A stretch of 64,000 bases of DNA from an uncultured Deferribacterales bacterium (GTDB taxonomy: Bacteria; Chrysiogenota; Deferribacteres; Deferribacterales; Mucispirillaceae). A model generated the notes under the pieces. That model was not told where the DNA came from, made no database searches, and saw nothing but the letters and a program-made list of their open reading frames with translations. Within the stretch, counting starts at the first letter, position 1, and each line of letters starts with the position of its first letter. Location: positions 1 through 64,000 of the forward strand of contig CANTXF010000010.1 of NCBI GenBank assembly GCA_947853665.1, given 5' to 3'. This document shows, piece by piece, positions 27,263 to 36,130 of this stretch. Position numbers and translations under genes: made by a program.

Positions 27263-28191
27263 TGCTCGGGAACAAGGCCGTGCCTGTAAAGCTGGCGTTC
27301 AAGAAGCCTGTCGTAAGAGCTCCAGCCCCCTGCCTGAACGTCCTCCTTTTCGAAAACCGCGTCCATGGAGGCCAGCTTGGCGTCAAGATTATCTATGAAA
27401 TGCAGTATCATGGCCTCCTTAGTTTTGGGACGTTTCGGAGAGCCGAATTCAAGATAGCCGTGGTGGCTGGCTATCATGTGTATTACAAGCTCCCTGGCTT
27501 TTTTGGGAAAGCCGTCTATTTTGGCCATATAGCCGTTTGCAAGCTCCATACCCAGAAGAAGGTGCCCCAGCAGTTTGCCCTCGTCAGTGTAATCGAAAGC
27601 GCTTTCGCTGTCTATTTCCAGTATTTTGCCGGAATCGTGAAACAAGGCCCCGATAACCAGAAGCTCCTTATTTACGTCGCCTCCGTAATAATCGGCCACT
27701 ATAACGCAAAGCTTCATCATGGAAAGAGTATGCTCCAGAAGGCCGTGTATATAGGCGTGATGAACGCTTTTTGCCGCCGGCTTGCGGACGAACTCTCCGA
27801 AAACGCTCTCATCCTCCAGAAACATACGTGCAAGCTCCTTAAAGTAGGAGCTTTTTATATTTTTATCTATTACCCGCTTAAGCTCCTCCGCCATTTCCCT
27901 GGCGTCCTTGTCGCTTTTGGGGAGGAATTCGTCGGCGGAAACGCCCTCGGCCTTTTCCATATCGGAGACTTTAAGCTGGGCCACTCCGTTATAATGCTGA
28001 AGCACCCCTGTTACCTCTGCCACCTGGCCTTTTTCCGGAGTGAATTTAAGCTTGTTGCTGTCAAACATTATGGCGTTTATGGAGGCTCCCTCGGAATCGG
28101 TGAGCACCATCCTTATATAAGGACGGTTATCCTTTGTGGTGGCGGTAACAAGGTTGAATATCATGTATTTTTTCTTAACGTTAAGGTCCAT
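27259..28191 (-). CDS. HD-domain 3'-5' exoribonuclease, YhaM-like
   Basis: 310 residues. An N-terminal OB-fold (residues ~10-95, YMIFNLVTATTKDNRPYIRMVLTD region) is followed by an HD domain with GLLEHTLSMM, ALFHDSGK and ASHHGYLEFGSPKRPKTKEA. This architecture is that of YhaM, a 3'-5' exonuclease. Its stop overlaps the ymdB-like start (ATGA). Confidence 0.82.
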   Translation of the reverse strand: MDLNVKKKYMIFNLVTATTKDNRPYIRMVLTDSEGASINAIMFDSNKLKFTPEKGQVAEVTGVLQHYNGVAQLKVSDMEKAEGVSADEFLPKSDKDAREMAEELKRVIDKNIKSSYFKELARMFLEDESVFGEFVRKPAAKSVHHAYIHGLLEHTLSMMKLCVIVADYYGGDVNKELLVIGALFHDSGKILEIDSESAFDYTDEGKLLGHLLLGMELANGYMAKIDGFPKKARELVIHMIASHHGYLEFGSPKRPKTKEAMILHFIDNLDAKLASMDAVFEKEDVQAGGWSSYDRLLERQLYRHGLVPEQ

Positions 28192-28219
28192 TTTACCATC
28201 CCTTATAAGCCGTCGCCGG

Positions 28220-28477
28220 CTAAAGCTGTATTTCGACCGATTCCGTCGTTTCGGTCTCTATATCTCCTATACCCGCGCCTTCTTCCCGCAGGGCCTCGAG
28301 AATAAGCAGAACCGTTTTATACACGCCCTCGGTGGAATACACGGCGCAGTTGTAGCCCTTTTTATCAAGAGTGCGCATAAGCCCGAGATTTCCGTAGGAA
28401 TCGATAACGCCGTTTATATAAACGATATCCTCCGGAGCGCAGGAAAACCTTATCCTTACTGTGCGCTGAACGTTCAC
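28220..28477 (-). CDS. DUF4911-like small protein
   Basis: 85 residues. A beta-alpha-beta pattern (RIRFSCAPEDIVYINGVIDSYG...GLMRTLD...VYSTEG...VLLILEALREEG) resembles the DUF4911 family, whose function is unknown. It overlaps the upstream hypothetical gene by 4 bases, and is 28 bases from the YhaM-like gene. Confidence 0.6.
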   Translation of the reverse strand: MNVQRTVRIRFSCAPEDIVYINGVIDSYGNLGLMRTLDKKGYNCAVYSTEGVYKTVLLILEALREEGAGIGDIETETTESVEIQL

Positions 28478-28866
28478 GGCTTTTCCGAAAAATCCATCAG
28501 GACTATATCGGTGCCCGCCAGAAGCTCCGTAAGGGGATTTACTGAATAGCGGGCTGAGTCCTCTATATATATTTTGCTCTCGCCCATTTCCTTTATCATA
28601 TCCGCCATGTCGGCGGCGTCAGTTTCTATTTTTGAAAAATCCAGCAGAAACAGACCTTTTTCAAAAAAAATATCGTCCTTTTTAATAAAAACGCGGGGCA
28701 GGACCCGGACTTTTTCGAGAGCTCCGCTCAGCTTGCCGTAGCTGAAAAAATCTATACGGCTGGAACCGCCGCGCGGACGCATTTTAATAAAATCATAATC
28801 GACTATGGCCGGGAACACATCCACAGCGCCCACGTCAATCCTTATCCTGTTCTTTTCGTTCGTCAT
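28474..28866 (-). CDS. Hypothetical protein
   Basis: A 130-residue protein with no family I recognise. It has no signal peptide or membrane helix; the composition is mixed alpha/beta with several VIKKDDIFF-like strands and two acidic clusters. ATG 28866 is used; a GTG two codons earlier is equally possible. It starts inside the end of nusB and ends inside the DUF4911-like gene, so it is coupled to both. Confidence 0.65.
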   Translation of the reverse strand: MTNEKNRIRIDVGAVDVFPAIVDYDFIKMRPRGGSSRIDFFSYGKLSGALEKVRVLPRVFIKKDDIFFEKGLFLLDFSKIETDAADMADMIKEMGESKIYIEDSARYSVNPLTELLAGTDIVLMDFSEKP

Positions 28867-29326
28867 TGCCACGCTCTATTGAAAATTTTGCCCGTATGCT
28901 TTCAAGCACCCCGTTTACGAAAGACGCGCTTTTATCGTCGCCGAAGCTTTTGGCTAAGGTAACGTAATCGTTCATAACGGCGTATACGGGAGCGTCTCCC
29001 CTGAAAAGCTCGTTTACGGCAAGACGCATTATACACTTTTCCACAAGGCCCACCCGGTCGAAGGACCAGTTTTTCGATATGAACTGGCCGATAAGGGCGT
29101 CGTCCTGGGAAATGTTCGGGTAAGCCTCCGCCAAAAGATTCCCGGCAAAATCCATAACGGATTGTTCCTCGCCTGGAAAACTCTTCCAGAAGTTTTCCGC
29201 CGTTTTTGCCGGGCTTTCCTCCGCCATTTCGGAGCAGTATAGCATCTGCACGGCATACTGCCTGGCTTTGGTCCGTTTCCTGAAAGGCGCCCGCCCGCAG
29301 TGCCCGCCGCCGGGTTTACCGCCCAA
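28835..29326 (-). CDS. nusB: Transcription antitermination protein NusB
   Basis: A 163-residue all-helical protein with the NusB features RKRTKARQYAVQMLYCSEM at the start and the C-terminal VNELFRGDAPVYAVMNDYVTLAKSFGDDKSASFVNGVL split across the conserved helices. It acts with NusA/E/G on rRNA operons. The start at TTG 29326 is uncertain: the first ~14 residues (Gly/Pro rich) are not typical. It follows ribH by 2 bases, the usual ribH-nusB pairing. Confidence 0.92.
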   Translation of the reverse strand: MGGKPGGGHCGRAPFRKRTKARQYAVQMLYCSEMAEESPAKTAENFWKSFPGEEQSVMDFAGNLLAEAYPNISQDDALIGQFISKNWSFDRVGLVEKCIMRLAVNELFRGDAPVYAVMNDYVTLAKSFGDDKSASFVNGVLESIRAKFSIERGNDERKEQDKD

Positions 29327-29328
29327 GG

Positions 29329-29799
29329 CTATATCCCGGCCCGGAGCAGATTGACCATCTCAAGGGCTCCCATAGCGCTGTCTGCGCCTTTATTGCCAGC
29401 TTTGGTCCCCGCCCTTTCAACGGCCTGCTCTATGGTGTCGGTAGTAAGCACGCCGAAAATCACCGGAACGCCCGCTTCAAGGCCTACATGGGCCACCCCT
29501 TTCGCCACCTCGGAGGCCACGTAGTCAAAATGCGGCGTGGCTCCTCTGATTACGGCTCCCAGGGCGATAACCGCGTCGTACTTTTTGCTTTCCGCCGCTT
29601 TTTGGCATACGAAAGGTATTTCGAAAGCCCCGGGCACTTTATAAACGGTTATATCGTCTTCCTTGACATTGTGGCGGGTAAGCGCGTCTACCGCCCCGCC
29701 CACAAGGCTAGAGGTAATAAAATCGTTAAAACGGGACACCACGACGGCGATCTTAAGCCCGGTTCCGTCGTATTTGCCCTCGATATAATTTACAGGCAT
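29329..29799 (-). CDS. ribH: 6,7-dimethyl-8-ribityllumazine synthase
   Basis: 156 residues with the lumazine synthase core: [42 protein letters not shown] and the [22 protein letters not shown] block. It joins the pyrimidinedione and the dihydroxybutanone phosphate to give lumazine. ATG 29799 follows GGAGGAA. Confidence 0.96.
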   Translation of the reverse strand: MPVNYIEGKYDGTGLKIAVVVSRFNDFITSSLVGGAVDALTRHNVKEDDITVYKVPGAFEIPFVCQKAAESKKYDAVIALGAVIRGATPHFDYVASEVAKGVAHVGLEAGVPVIFGVLTTDTIEQAVERAGTKAGNKGADSAMGALEMVNLLRAGI

Positions 29800-29800
29800 G

Positions 29801-31018
29801 CTATTCCTCCGTAATATCAAGCTGGTGCCCCAGCTTTTCTTTCTTTGTTTTCATATATCTTAAATTTTCGGAATTTATGCCGCATTCTATAGGAACCCGC
29901 TCGGTTATTTCAAGACCGAATTCCGAAAGGCTGTACATTTTACGCGGATTATTCGTAAGGAGCCTTATCTTTCTTATCCCCAGCTTCCTTAATATCTGGG
30001 CTCCGAAGCCGTAATCCCGCTGGTCGTCCTTAAAGCCCAGATGTATATTGGCTTCCACTGTATCCAGCCCTTCGTCCTGGAGCTTGTAGGCCTTTATTTT
30101 GTTAAGAAGCCCTATTCCCCTGCCTTCCTGGAACATATACAGAATAACTCCCCTTCCCGCTTCCTCGACTCTGGCCATGGCAACGTGGAGCTGATCCCCG
30201 CAGTCGCAGCGCATGGAGCCGAAAACGTCCCCCGTAAGGCACTGGGAATGAACGCGGACCAAAGCCGGACTGCCGTCGGAAACGTCCCCTTTTACGAGAG
30301 CCACGGCCTCTTTCCCGTCCGCCCTGTTCCTGAAACCGATTATCCTGAAAGTTCCGAAGGCGGTGGGAAGGTTCGCTTCCGATACCTTTTCGACTATGTC
30401 GTCGTGCCTCATCCTGTATTCGGCAATGTCAGCCACGGTAACAATTTTCAGGCCGTGCTTCTCCGCGAATTTCTCAAGAGAAGGCATACGGGCCATAGTG
30501 CCGTCCTCCTCCATTATTTCGCATATCACGCCGGAAGGATAAAGCCCAGCCAGCCTGGCCAGATCCACCGAACCCTCGGTCTGGCCGCGGCGCACGAGAA
30601 CACCCCCGTCCCTGGCCTTTAAAGGGAACATATGACCGGGCTTTGCAAGATCCTGAGGCTTTGTTTCAGGGTCTATGGCGGTTTTTACGGTTTTTGCCCT
30701 GTCAAAAGCGGAAATACCCGTGGTAACGCCTTCCTTCGCCTCGATGGATACGGTAAAGGCGGTGCCGAAACGGCAGTCGTTGTTTTCCGCCATCTGGCAG
30801 AGATCCAGCTCCGCGCACCTTTCGGAGGTAAGACTCAGGCAAATAAGCCCGCGGCCGTGCTTTGCCATAAAGTTTATCGCTTCCGGCGTAACGAACTGGG
30901 AAGCGATAACGAGATCGCCCTCGTTTTCTCTGTCCTCGTCGTCGGTAAGTATGACCATTCCGCCGTTTTTTATTATCTCTGCGGCTTCCGGAACCGAAGC
31001 TCTCACGCCGGGTTTCAT
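29801..31018 (-). CDS. ribBA: Bifunctional DHBP synthase / GTP cyclohydrolase II
   Basis: 405 residues. N-terminal RibB domain (1-~200) with [21 protein letters not shown] and [16 protein letters not shown]-terminal RibA domain with [21 protein letters not shown] (zinc cysteines), [13 protein letters not shown] and RLLTNNPRK. It makes both branches of the riboflavin precursors. It sits between ribE and ribH. Confidence 0.96.
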   Translation of the reverse strand: MKPGVRASVPEAAEIIKNGGMVILTDDEDRENEGDLVIASQFVTPEAINFMAKHGRGLICLSLTSERCAELDLCQMAENNDCRFGTAFTVSIEAKEGVTTGISAFDRAKTVKTAIDPETKPQDLAKPGHMFPLKARDGGVLVRRGQTEGSVDLARLAGLYPSGVICEIMEEDGTMARMPSLEKFAEKHGLKIVTVADIAEYRMRHDDIVEKVSEANLPTAFGTFRIIGFRNRADGKEAVALVKGDVSDGSPALVRVHSQCLTGDVFGSMRCDCGDQLHVAMARVEEAGRGVILYMFQEGRGIGLLNKIKAYKLQDEGLDTVEANIHLGFKDDQRDYGFGAQILRKLGIRKIRLLTNNPRKMYSLSEFGLEITERVPIECGINSENLRYMKTKKEKLGHQLDITEE

Positions 31019-31032
31019 TTTATAAAGTCTCC

Positions 31033-31668
31033 TTAACGCTTCATACCGTTTATCAACGATAAGAGCTTATCTTCTTTGGTTTCGTTTTTCAACAGCTTCT
31101 CAACGTAGCGGGCTATCTGGTCCGTTTCCAGATTTATCATATCCCCAGGATTCTTAAAGCGCAGGTTAGTGTTCTCGAAGGTATGGGGTATTACCGCCGC
31201 CTCAAAGGACGTTCCGTTTATCGCCGCCACAGTCAGGCTTATGCCGTCAAGGCACACGGAGCCTTTTTCCACTATATATTTGCCCAGCTTTTCCGGGTAA
31301 TTTATTTTTAAGGTATATGAAGCGCCCTTTTTCGTTACGGAAGAGACGGAAGCGACGGCGTCCACATGACCCTGCACGAGATGGCCGCCGATACGTGAAG
31401 AAAGGGTAAGGGCCCTTTCGAGATTTACGGCGCAGCCAGGGCCCGCCGCCTTCAGGGAGGTACGCTCTATTGTCTCATAGCTTATATCCGCGTCGAAATA
31501 ACCGTTCCCCAGATATACGGCGGTAAGGCACACTCCGTTTACGGCTATGGAATCCCCCTGTAAAGAGCCTTCAAGGACTCTGCGGCACTTTATACGCACT
31601 TTTGAGGAGGGCCCGTTTCTTATGATACTTTCTATTGTGCCGGTTTCTTCCACAATACCCGTAAACAT
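31033..31668 (-). CDS. ribE: Riboflavin synthase alpha subunit
   Basis: 211 residues, two lumazine-binding repeats beginning MFTGIVEETG and, in the second half, VEKGSVCLDGISLTV. It dismutates two lumazines to riboflavin. ATG 31668 overlaps the ribD stop (TGATG). The longer upstream frame is ribD sequence in another register. Confidence 0.95.
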   Translation of the reverse strand: MFTGIVEETGTIESIIRNGPSSKVRIKCRRVLEGSLQGDSIAVNGVCLTAVYLGNGYFDADISYETIERTSLKAAGPGCAVNLERALTLSSRIGGHLVQGHVDAVASVSSVTKKGASYTLKINYPEKLGKYIVEKGSVCLDGISLTVAAINGTSFEAAVIPHTFENTNLRFKNPGDMINLETDQIARYVEKLLKNETKEDKLLSLINGMKR

Positions 31669-32831
31669 CAGCCCTCCTTCATAAAAGAGAGAGTATCTTT
31701 TATAACGCCTGAGGAATAGTCTTTTATTTTTGCGCTTATACGGATGTCCGGCCCGCACATGGCGGTTTTCATGGAAAAAAACTCCGCCGCGTCCCCAACC
31801 CTGGCGGCGCCTTCCCCTCCTACGGGAGACAAGGCGCACAAACCGCCTATGATCTTGGGCGCTATAAAAAGTTCCAGAGCGTCCGCCGCGTCCGCGTCGC
31901 GGAAAGAACCCGCAACCGCCGAACCGGCCTCGACCATTACGGTCATTATATCTTTTTCGTAAAGAGATTTCAGTATAAAACCCAGATCCAGCTTCCCGGA
32001 AACCGACGGCGCCGCGATAACGCAGGCTCCGGCGTCTTTAAGCTTTTGCGTTTTTTCGGCGGAAGCCCCCTCCGAGACGTAAACAAAGAGAGGAACCTCC
32101 CCGGCGGATTTCACAAGTTTGGAAGAAAGGCTCAGTCTGGCTTCGCCGTCCAGCACAACGCGCGCGGGCTGCCTTAAAGCCCCCGGGCTTCTGTCTGTAA
32201 GGAGGGGATCGTCCGCAAGAACAGTCCCTATGCCGGTAAGCACGGCGCCCGAACGACCGCGCATTTTATGAACTTCCAGCCTTGACTCCTCGGAAGTTAT
32301 CCATTTGGAATCCCCAGTTCGGGAGGCTATGCGGCCGTCCGCGCTCATGGCTATCTTCATGGTAACATAAGGCTTTCCGGTAAGTTTAGATTTGACGAAG
32401 TCCTCTATCAAAAGGGCGCATCTTTCCGCCTCGATACCGGACTGAACGTTTATTCCCGCTTTAAGCAGCTTATCTATACCCCTGCCTGCATGGGCAGGAT
32501 TAGGGTCGATCACTCCTATAAAAACGTTTTTAATGCCGGAAGCGATTATTTTATCGACGCAGGGAGGCGTTTTCCCCCAGGTGGAGCATGGCTCGAGAGT
32601 AACGAGCAAATCGGCTCCCCGGGCGGCTTCCCCGGCCGAATTTATGGCGTTTACCTCCGCGTGGGATTCTCCGAAAAATTCGTGAACGCCGAAAGAGACG
32701 GCCTTTCCGTCCCTGACCACCGCCGCGCCCACTGCCGGGTTTGTCTTGGTGAAACCGGCTCTGGCGGCAGCTTTTTCCACGCAGAGAGCCATTAAAGGGC
32801 CGTAATCAGGAGCCTTTCTTTTTACGCTCAA
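31668..32831 (-). CDS. ribD: Bifunctional riboflavin deaminase/reductase
   Basis: 387 residues. Deaminase domain with zinc motifs SHAEVNAI and EPCSTWGKTPPC, followed by GVIDPNPAHAGRGI. Reductase domain with KPYVTMKIAMSADGRIA and GGLCALSPVGGEG near the end. It performs the second and third steps after GTP cyclohydrolase. The first 26 bases overlap plsY. No FMN riboswitch precedes it, since it is embedded in the operon. Confidence 0.95.
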   Translation of the reverse strand: MSVKRKAPDYGPLMALCVEKAAARAGFTKTNPAVGAAVVRDGKAVSFGVHEFFGESHAEVNAINSAGEAARGADLLVTLEPCSTWGKTPPCVDKIIASGIKNVFIGVIDPNPAHAGRGIDKLLKAGINVQSGIEAERCALLIEDFVKSKLTGKPYVTMKIAMSADGRIASRTGDSKWITSEESRLEVHKMRGRSGAVLTGIGTVLADDPLLTDRSPGALRQPARVVLDGEARLSLSSKLVKSAGEVPLFVYVSEGASAEKTQKLKDAGACVIAAPSVSGKLDLGFILKSLYEKDIMTVMVEAGSAVAGSFRDADAADALELFIAPKIIGGLCALSPVGGEGAARVGDAAEFFSMKTAMCGPDIRISAKIKDYSSGVIKDTLSFMKEG

Positions 32832-33408
32832 AGCGGTTCTCCTCGCCTTTCAGTATACGCGCGATGTTCGACCTGTGCTTATATATGACGAAAGCGGCTA
32901 TAAACCCGGTAAAAACTTTAAGAAGGAACCACTGCTCCATAAAAAACACGCTTATAAAAAGAGCCGCAGCCGCGGTTATGGAACCGGCGGAAACCATGCG
33001 GGTAAAAACGAAAACTATCAGAAATACGGCCAGAGCTATAAGCATTTCGAAAGGAACCAAAGCGGCGAAAGCACCCGCCGCAGTAGCCACGCCTTTGCCG
33101 CCTTTAAAAGAAAGAAACACGGTAAAGGTATGGCCCAGTACCGCTGCGGCCATAACGAGAAGCACCACGGTTTCCCGGCCGAAAAACAGATAGGCGGCCA
33201 AAACCGGCGCGAATCCTTTAAGCATATCAAGGATAAAAACAGTTATAAAGCCCCATTTGCCAAGGACTCTGGCCGCGTTCGTGGCTCCAGCGTTGCCGCT
33301 TCCCACAGTGCGTATATCTATGCCTTTTACGGCTTTAACGAGAATATAGGCAAAAGGCACGGAGCCTATCAAATAAGCTCCGGCCAGAAAAAGCGCTTCG
33401 ATAATCAT
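32806..33408 (-). CDS. plsY: Acyl-phosphate:glycerol-3-phosphate acyltransferase PlsY
   Basis: A 200-residue membrane protein with the PlsY motifs YLIGSVPFAYI, VGSGNAGATNAARVLGK and FKGGKGVATAAGA. It transfers acyl groups from acyl-phosphate to glycerol-3-phosphate. It overlaps pgsA by 4 bases; together they feed phospholipid synthesis. Confidence 0.95.
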   Translation of the reverse strand: MIIEALFLAGAYLIGSVPFAYILVKAVKGIDIRTVGSGNAGATNAARVLGKWGFITVFILDMLKGFAPVLAAYLFFGRETVVLLVMAAAVLGHTFTVFLSFKGGKGVATAAGAFAALVPFEMLIALAVFLIVFVFTRMVSAGSITAAAALFISVFFMEQWFLLKVFTGFIAAFVIYKHRSNIARILKGEENRFERKKKGS

Positions 33409-33962
33409 TGTCCGAATCCCTTATTGGAAAAAAGATACTGTCTTACGTAAACGTAACCGGAATAAACGGAAAGAACCATAGCCGCATACATTACGACTGT
33501 GCCCGCCGCAAGCCAGTTTACTCCCAGAAAGTCGCTCTTGAAAGTTATCATGCCGACGCCAAGCATCTGAGCCGTGGTTTTAAGCTTGCCCCAGATACCG
33601 GCGGGGATTATTATGCCCTTGCTGGCGGAAAGGTCCCTCAAAGCCCCGATAGTAAAATCCCTGGCCAGCATTACTATCACTATCCACCCCGCAAGCCTGC
33701 CCAGCTCCACAAGGGCTATCATGGCCGCGGCCACAAGTATTTTATCCGCCACAGGGTCCATTACCTTGCCGAAATCAGTTACAAGGTCGTATTTTCTGGC
33801 AAGATAGCCGTCCAGCATATCGGAAAAGGACGCCAGGGCAAAAACCAGAGTGGCGGCCGCGTCGGACCAGCTCCTGTCAAAATACACCACGGCCAGAAAC
33901 ACCGGTATGGCTATTATTCTTATAACGGTTATCCTGTTGGCTATGTTCATCTCAAATTTCAT
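33405..33962 (-). CDS. pgsA: CDP-diacylglycerol-glycerol-3-phosphate phosphatidyltransferase
   Basis: 185 residues, several membrane helices, with the CDP-alcohol transferase signature D-x2-DG-x2-AR-x8-G-x3-D-x3-D read as DMLDGYLARKYDLVTDFG then KVMDPVADK. It makes phosphatidylglycerophosphate. The start may be ATG 33962 or ATG 33950. Confidence 0.93.
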   Translation of the reverse strand: MKFEMNIANRITVIRIIAIPVFLAVVYFDRSWSDAAATLVFALASFSDMLDGYLARKYDLVTDFGKVMDPVADKILVAAAMIALVELGRLAGWIVIVMLARDFTIGALRDLSASKGIIIPAGIWGKLKTTAQMLGVGMITFKSDFLGVNWLAAGTVVMYAAMVLSVYSGYVYVRQYLFSNKGFGQ

Positions 33963-34018
33963 CGCAGCCGCCGGAGCGCTCCGCAGGCCCTGAAGGCAGC
34001 GGAAAACGCGCTTATAAT

Positions 34019-34504
34019 TTAGTCTTTATGGGAAAGAAATTCCACTTTTATTATTTCGTACTCTATCTCTCCGCCGGGAGCCTGTACGATGGCGTCGTCA
34101 CCGGCTTTTTTGCCGACTATGGCCCTGGCCAGCGGAGAAAGTATGGATATGCGTCCTTTAGTAATATCGGCCTCGTCCGGCCCTACGATGGAATAATGCT
34201 TGCGCTCTTCCGTATCCACGTTTTCGAGAGTTACCGTGGCGCCGAAAGTTATTTTATCGCCGGACATTTTAGATATATCTATAACGTCAAAAAGGCTCAT
34301 TTTCGATTCCAGCTCGTTTATTCTGGCCTCTATAAAGCCCTGACGTTCCTTGGCCGCATCGTATTCCGCGTTTTCGCTGAGATCGCCGTGGCCTCTCGCT
34401 TCCTGGATAGCCTCTATGACTTCGCGGCTGTCCACGTTTTTAAGTCTGTCAAGCTCCGCTTTTAATTTATTAAAGCCTTCAAGAGTTATCGGTATTCTGT
34501 CCAT
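34019..34504 (-). CDS. greA: Transcription elongation factor GreA
   Basis: 161 residues: N-terminal coiled coil with LEGFNKLKAELDRLKNV and EARGHGDLSENAEYDAAKERQ, which holds the tip acidic residues, and C-terminal FKBP-like domain with SILSPLARAIVGKKAGDD. It rescues backtracked RNA polymerase. ATG 34504 follows GGAGG; it begins within the end of xseA. Confidence 0.96.
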   Translation of the reverse strand: MDRIPITLEGFNKLKAELDRLKNVDSREVIEAIQEARGHGDLSENAEYDAAKERQGFIEARINELESKMSLFDVIDISKMSGDKITFGATVTLENVDTEERKHYSIVGPDEADITKGRISILSPLARAIVGKKAGDDAIVQAPGGEIEYEIIKVEFLSHKD

Positions 34505-35843
34505 TAATATCCTCCAGCTTTTTACCAACGACGAAACTATGTATATATCCGTCTTTCATTTTTATTTCAATATCTTCTTTCAGCCCGATCTGCCCGGCGG
34601 AGGTTATTACGCCGCCGTTTTTCATCACAAGAGCGTATCCGCGGCCCAGCACGTTGTCAGGATTAAGTATCCTCATTTTTTCTTCCAGCGTTTCAAGCCT
34701 TCGCTTACAGGAGGCCGTTTCGGAAAGGACCATATTTTTTAAAGACCGTTCCAGGCCGTCCAGACGCGCCGCGGCGGCGGCCATAATAGATGCGGGGCTT
34801 TTTCCCTCAAGGTAGATACGCAGCCTCTGGAGCCTGCTTTTAAGGGCGGAAAGCCTTTCCGCCGCGGAAAACTTAAGGGATTTTTCCGCCATATCAAGGC
34901 GGTTCCCATAACTTTTCATCAAAGCGGCCGGGGATGAGCCGGAAAGACGCAGTTCGGCGTAATCAAGCCGTTGATAAAGCTTCTGCACCTTTTCCACCGT
35001 CCCTTCCACAAGCCTTTCGTTAAGGGAAGCGGCAAGCTCAAGCGCTTTCGAATAGCCTTCGGAAAGCAGAACCGCCGCGGCTGTGGGAGTGGCGGAGCGG
35101 CAGTCGGCGGCAAAATCAACGACGGTAACGTCTCTTTCATGGCCCACGGCGCTTACCGTAGGGACTTTAGACCCGGCCGCGGCCCTTACGACCGTTTCGT
35201 CGTTAAACACGGCAAGATCTTCAAGACTGCCTCCGCCCCTCATTATTACAAGCGCGTCGTAACGGCCGGTAAGAGATCCGGCGGCATTGACGGCTTCCGC
35301 GATTTTTGCGGCGGCTTCGGCCCCCTGAACCGGCACGCCCCAAACCTCTATGGCGAATTTAGCTCCCGCCCTGTCGGCGGTAACGATAAAATCCTTAACC
35401 GCGGCCCCGGAAAGGGACGTAACAACAGCCACCCTTACGGGATAGGCCGGCAGAGGTCTTTTGCGGGAGGAGTCGAAAAGCCCTTCCGCCTCCAGCCTGC
35501 GTTTAGTCTCCTCGAACCGGCGCCAGAAATCGCCGGCAGAATCGTAAAACACCCGCTTTACAAGAAGCTGGTAAGAGCCATCCGCCTCGTATACGGTAAT
35601 ATCCCCCACGGCCTGAACCTTATCGCCGTTTTTAGGAATAAACGCCCCAGCCCCTGCCGCGTACCGCCTGAAAAAAGCGGCCCTGAGCTGGGCGCCGCCG
35701 TCTTTCAGCACAAAGTACATATGACCGCTCGAAGCCCTGGAAAAATTGGAAACCTCGCCGGTAACGGCCACTGTGTCGGGAAAAGAGCCTTCCAGTATGC
35801 TTTTTACCGATTTGGTTAATTCTGATACGGTGTAATTTTTCAT
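34479..35843 (-). CDS. xseA: Exodeoxyribonuclease VII large subunit
   Basis: 454 residues. N-terminal OB domain with VSNFSRASSGHMYFVLKD, catalytic core with VVTSLSGAAVKDFI, VIMRGGGSLEDLAVFND and SAVGHERDVTVVDFAADCRSATPT, then a long coiled C-terminal region. It degrades single-stranded DNA together with XseB, encoded 18 kb away at 16552. It is coupled to the FtsB-like gene before it and to greA after it. Confidence 0.95.
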   Translation of the reverse strand: MKNYTVSELTKSVKSILEGSFPDTVAVTGEVSNFSRASSGHMYFVLKDGGAQLRAAFFRRYAAGAGAFIPKNGDKVQAVGDITVYEADGSYQLLVKRVFYDSAGDFWRRFEETKRRLEAEGLFDSSRKRPLPAYPVRVAVVTSLSGAAVKDFIVTADRAGAKFAIEVWGVPVQGAEAAAKIAEAVNAAGSLTGRYDALVIMRGGGSLEDLAVFNDETVVRAAAGSKVPTVSAVGHERDVTVVDFAADCRSATPTAAAVLLSEGYSKALELAASLNERLVEGTVEKVQKLYQRLDYAELRLSGSSPAALMKSYGNRLDMAEKSLKFSAAERLSALKSRLQRLRIYLEGKSPASIMAAAAARLDGLERSLKNMVLSETASCKRRLETLEEKMRILNPDNVLGRGYALVMKNGGVITSAGQIGLKEDIEIKMKDGYIHSFVVGKKLEDINGQNTDNS

Positions 35844-36130
35844 CAGTCTTTACGACCCGATTCGTTGTCATCTATTATATAGAGGTCCTCGCCGCTTTTC
35901 TGCATGCCCAGCTCCCGGCGGATAATATTTTCAAGGTATTCCCTGTCCTTTTTGGCAAGGTCCAGCTCGCGGCGCATGGCTTCCATTCTTTTATCCATTT
36001 CGGCTATCTTTTCTTCGTAATTTTTGCGTATGGCCACCATCTCGCCGTATTTCATAAGGCCGTTCTGGCCGAAAACAAGGTAAAGGGCCATCAACGCTAT
36101 AATAATAGTAAATATAACGGTATATTTCAT
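35843..36130 (-). CDS. FtsB/DivIC-like septum protein
   Basis: 95 residues: one N-terminal membrane helix (YTVIFTIIIALMALYLVFG) and a coiled coil (residues ~30-70) then a REYLENIIRRELGM segment typical of the FtsB/DivIC family. It probably joins the divisome FtsQLB complex. Residues before ATG 36130 are not typical; GGAGAAGG precedes it. Overlaps miaA and xseA by 1-4 bases. Confidence 0.82.
   Translation of the reverse strand: MKYTVIFTIIIALMALYLVFGQNGLMKYGEMVAIRKNYEEKIAEMDKRMEAMRRELDLAKKDREYLENIIRRELGMQKSGEDLYIIDDNESGRKD

Noticed and set aside
31668-31839. Long N-terminal extension of riboflavin synthase
   Set aside because: The residues are Arg-rich shadow of ribD; MFTGIVEETG at 31668 is the universal start of the family.
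31668-32831. FMN riboswitch for the rib genes
   Set aside because: ribD starts inside plsY, without any leader, and no RFN-like element is visible.
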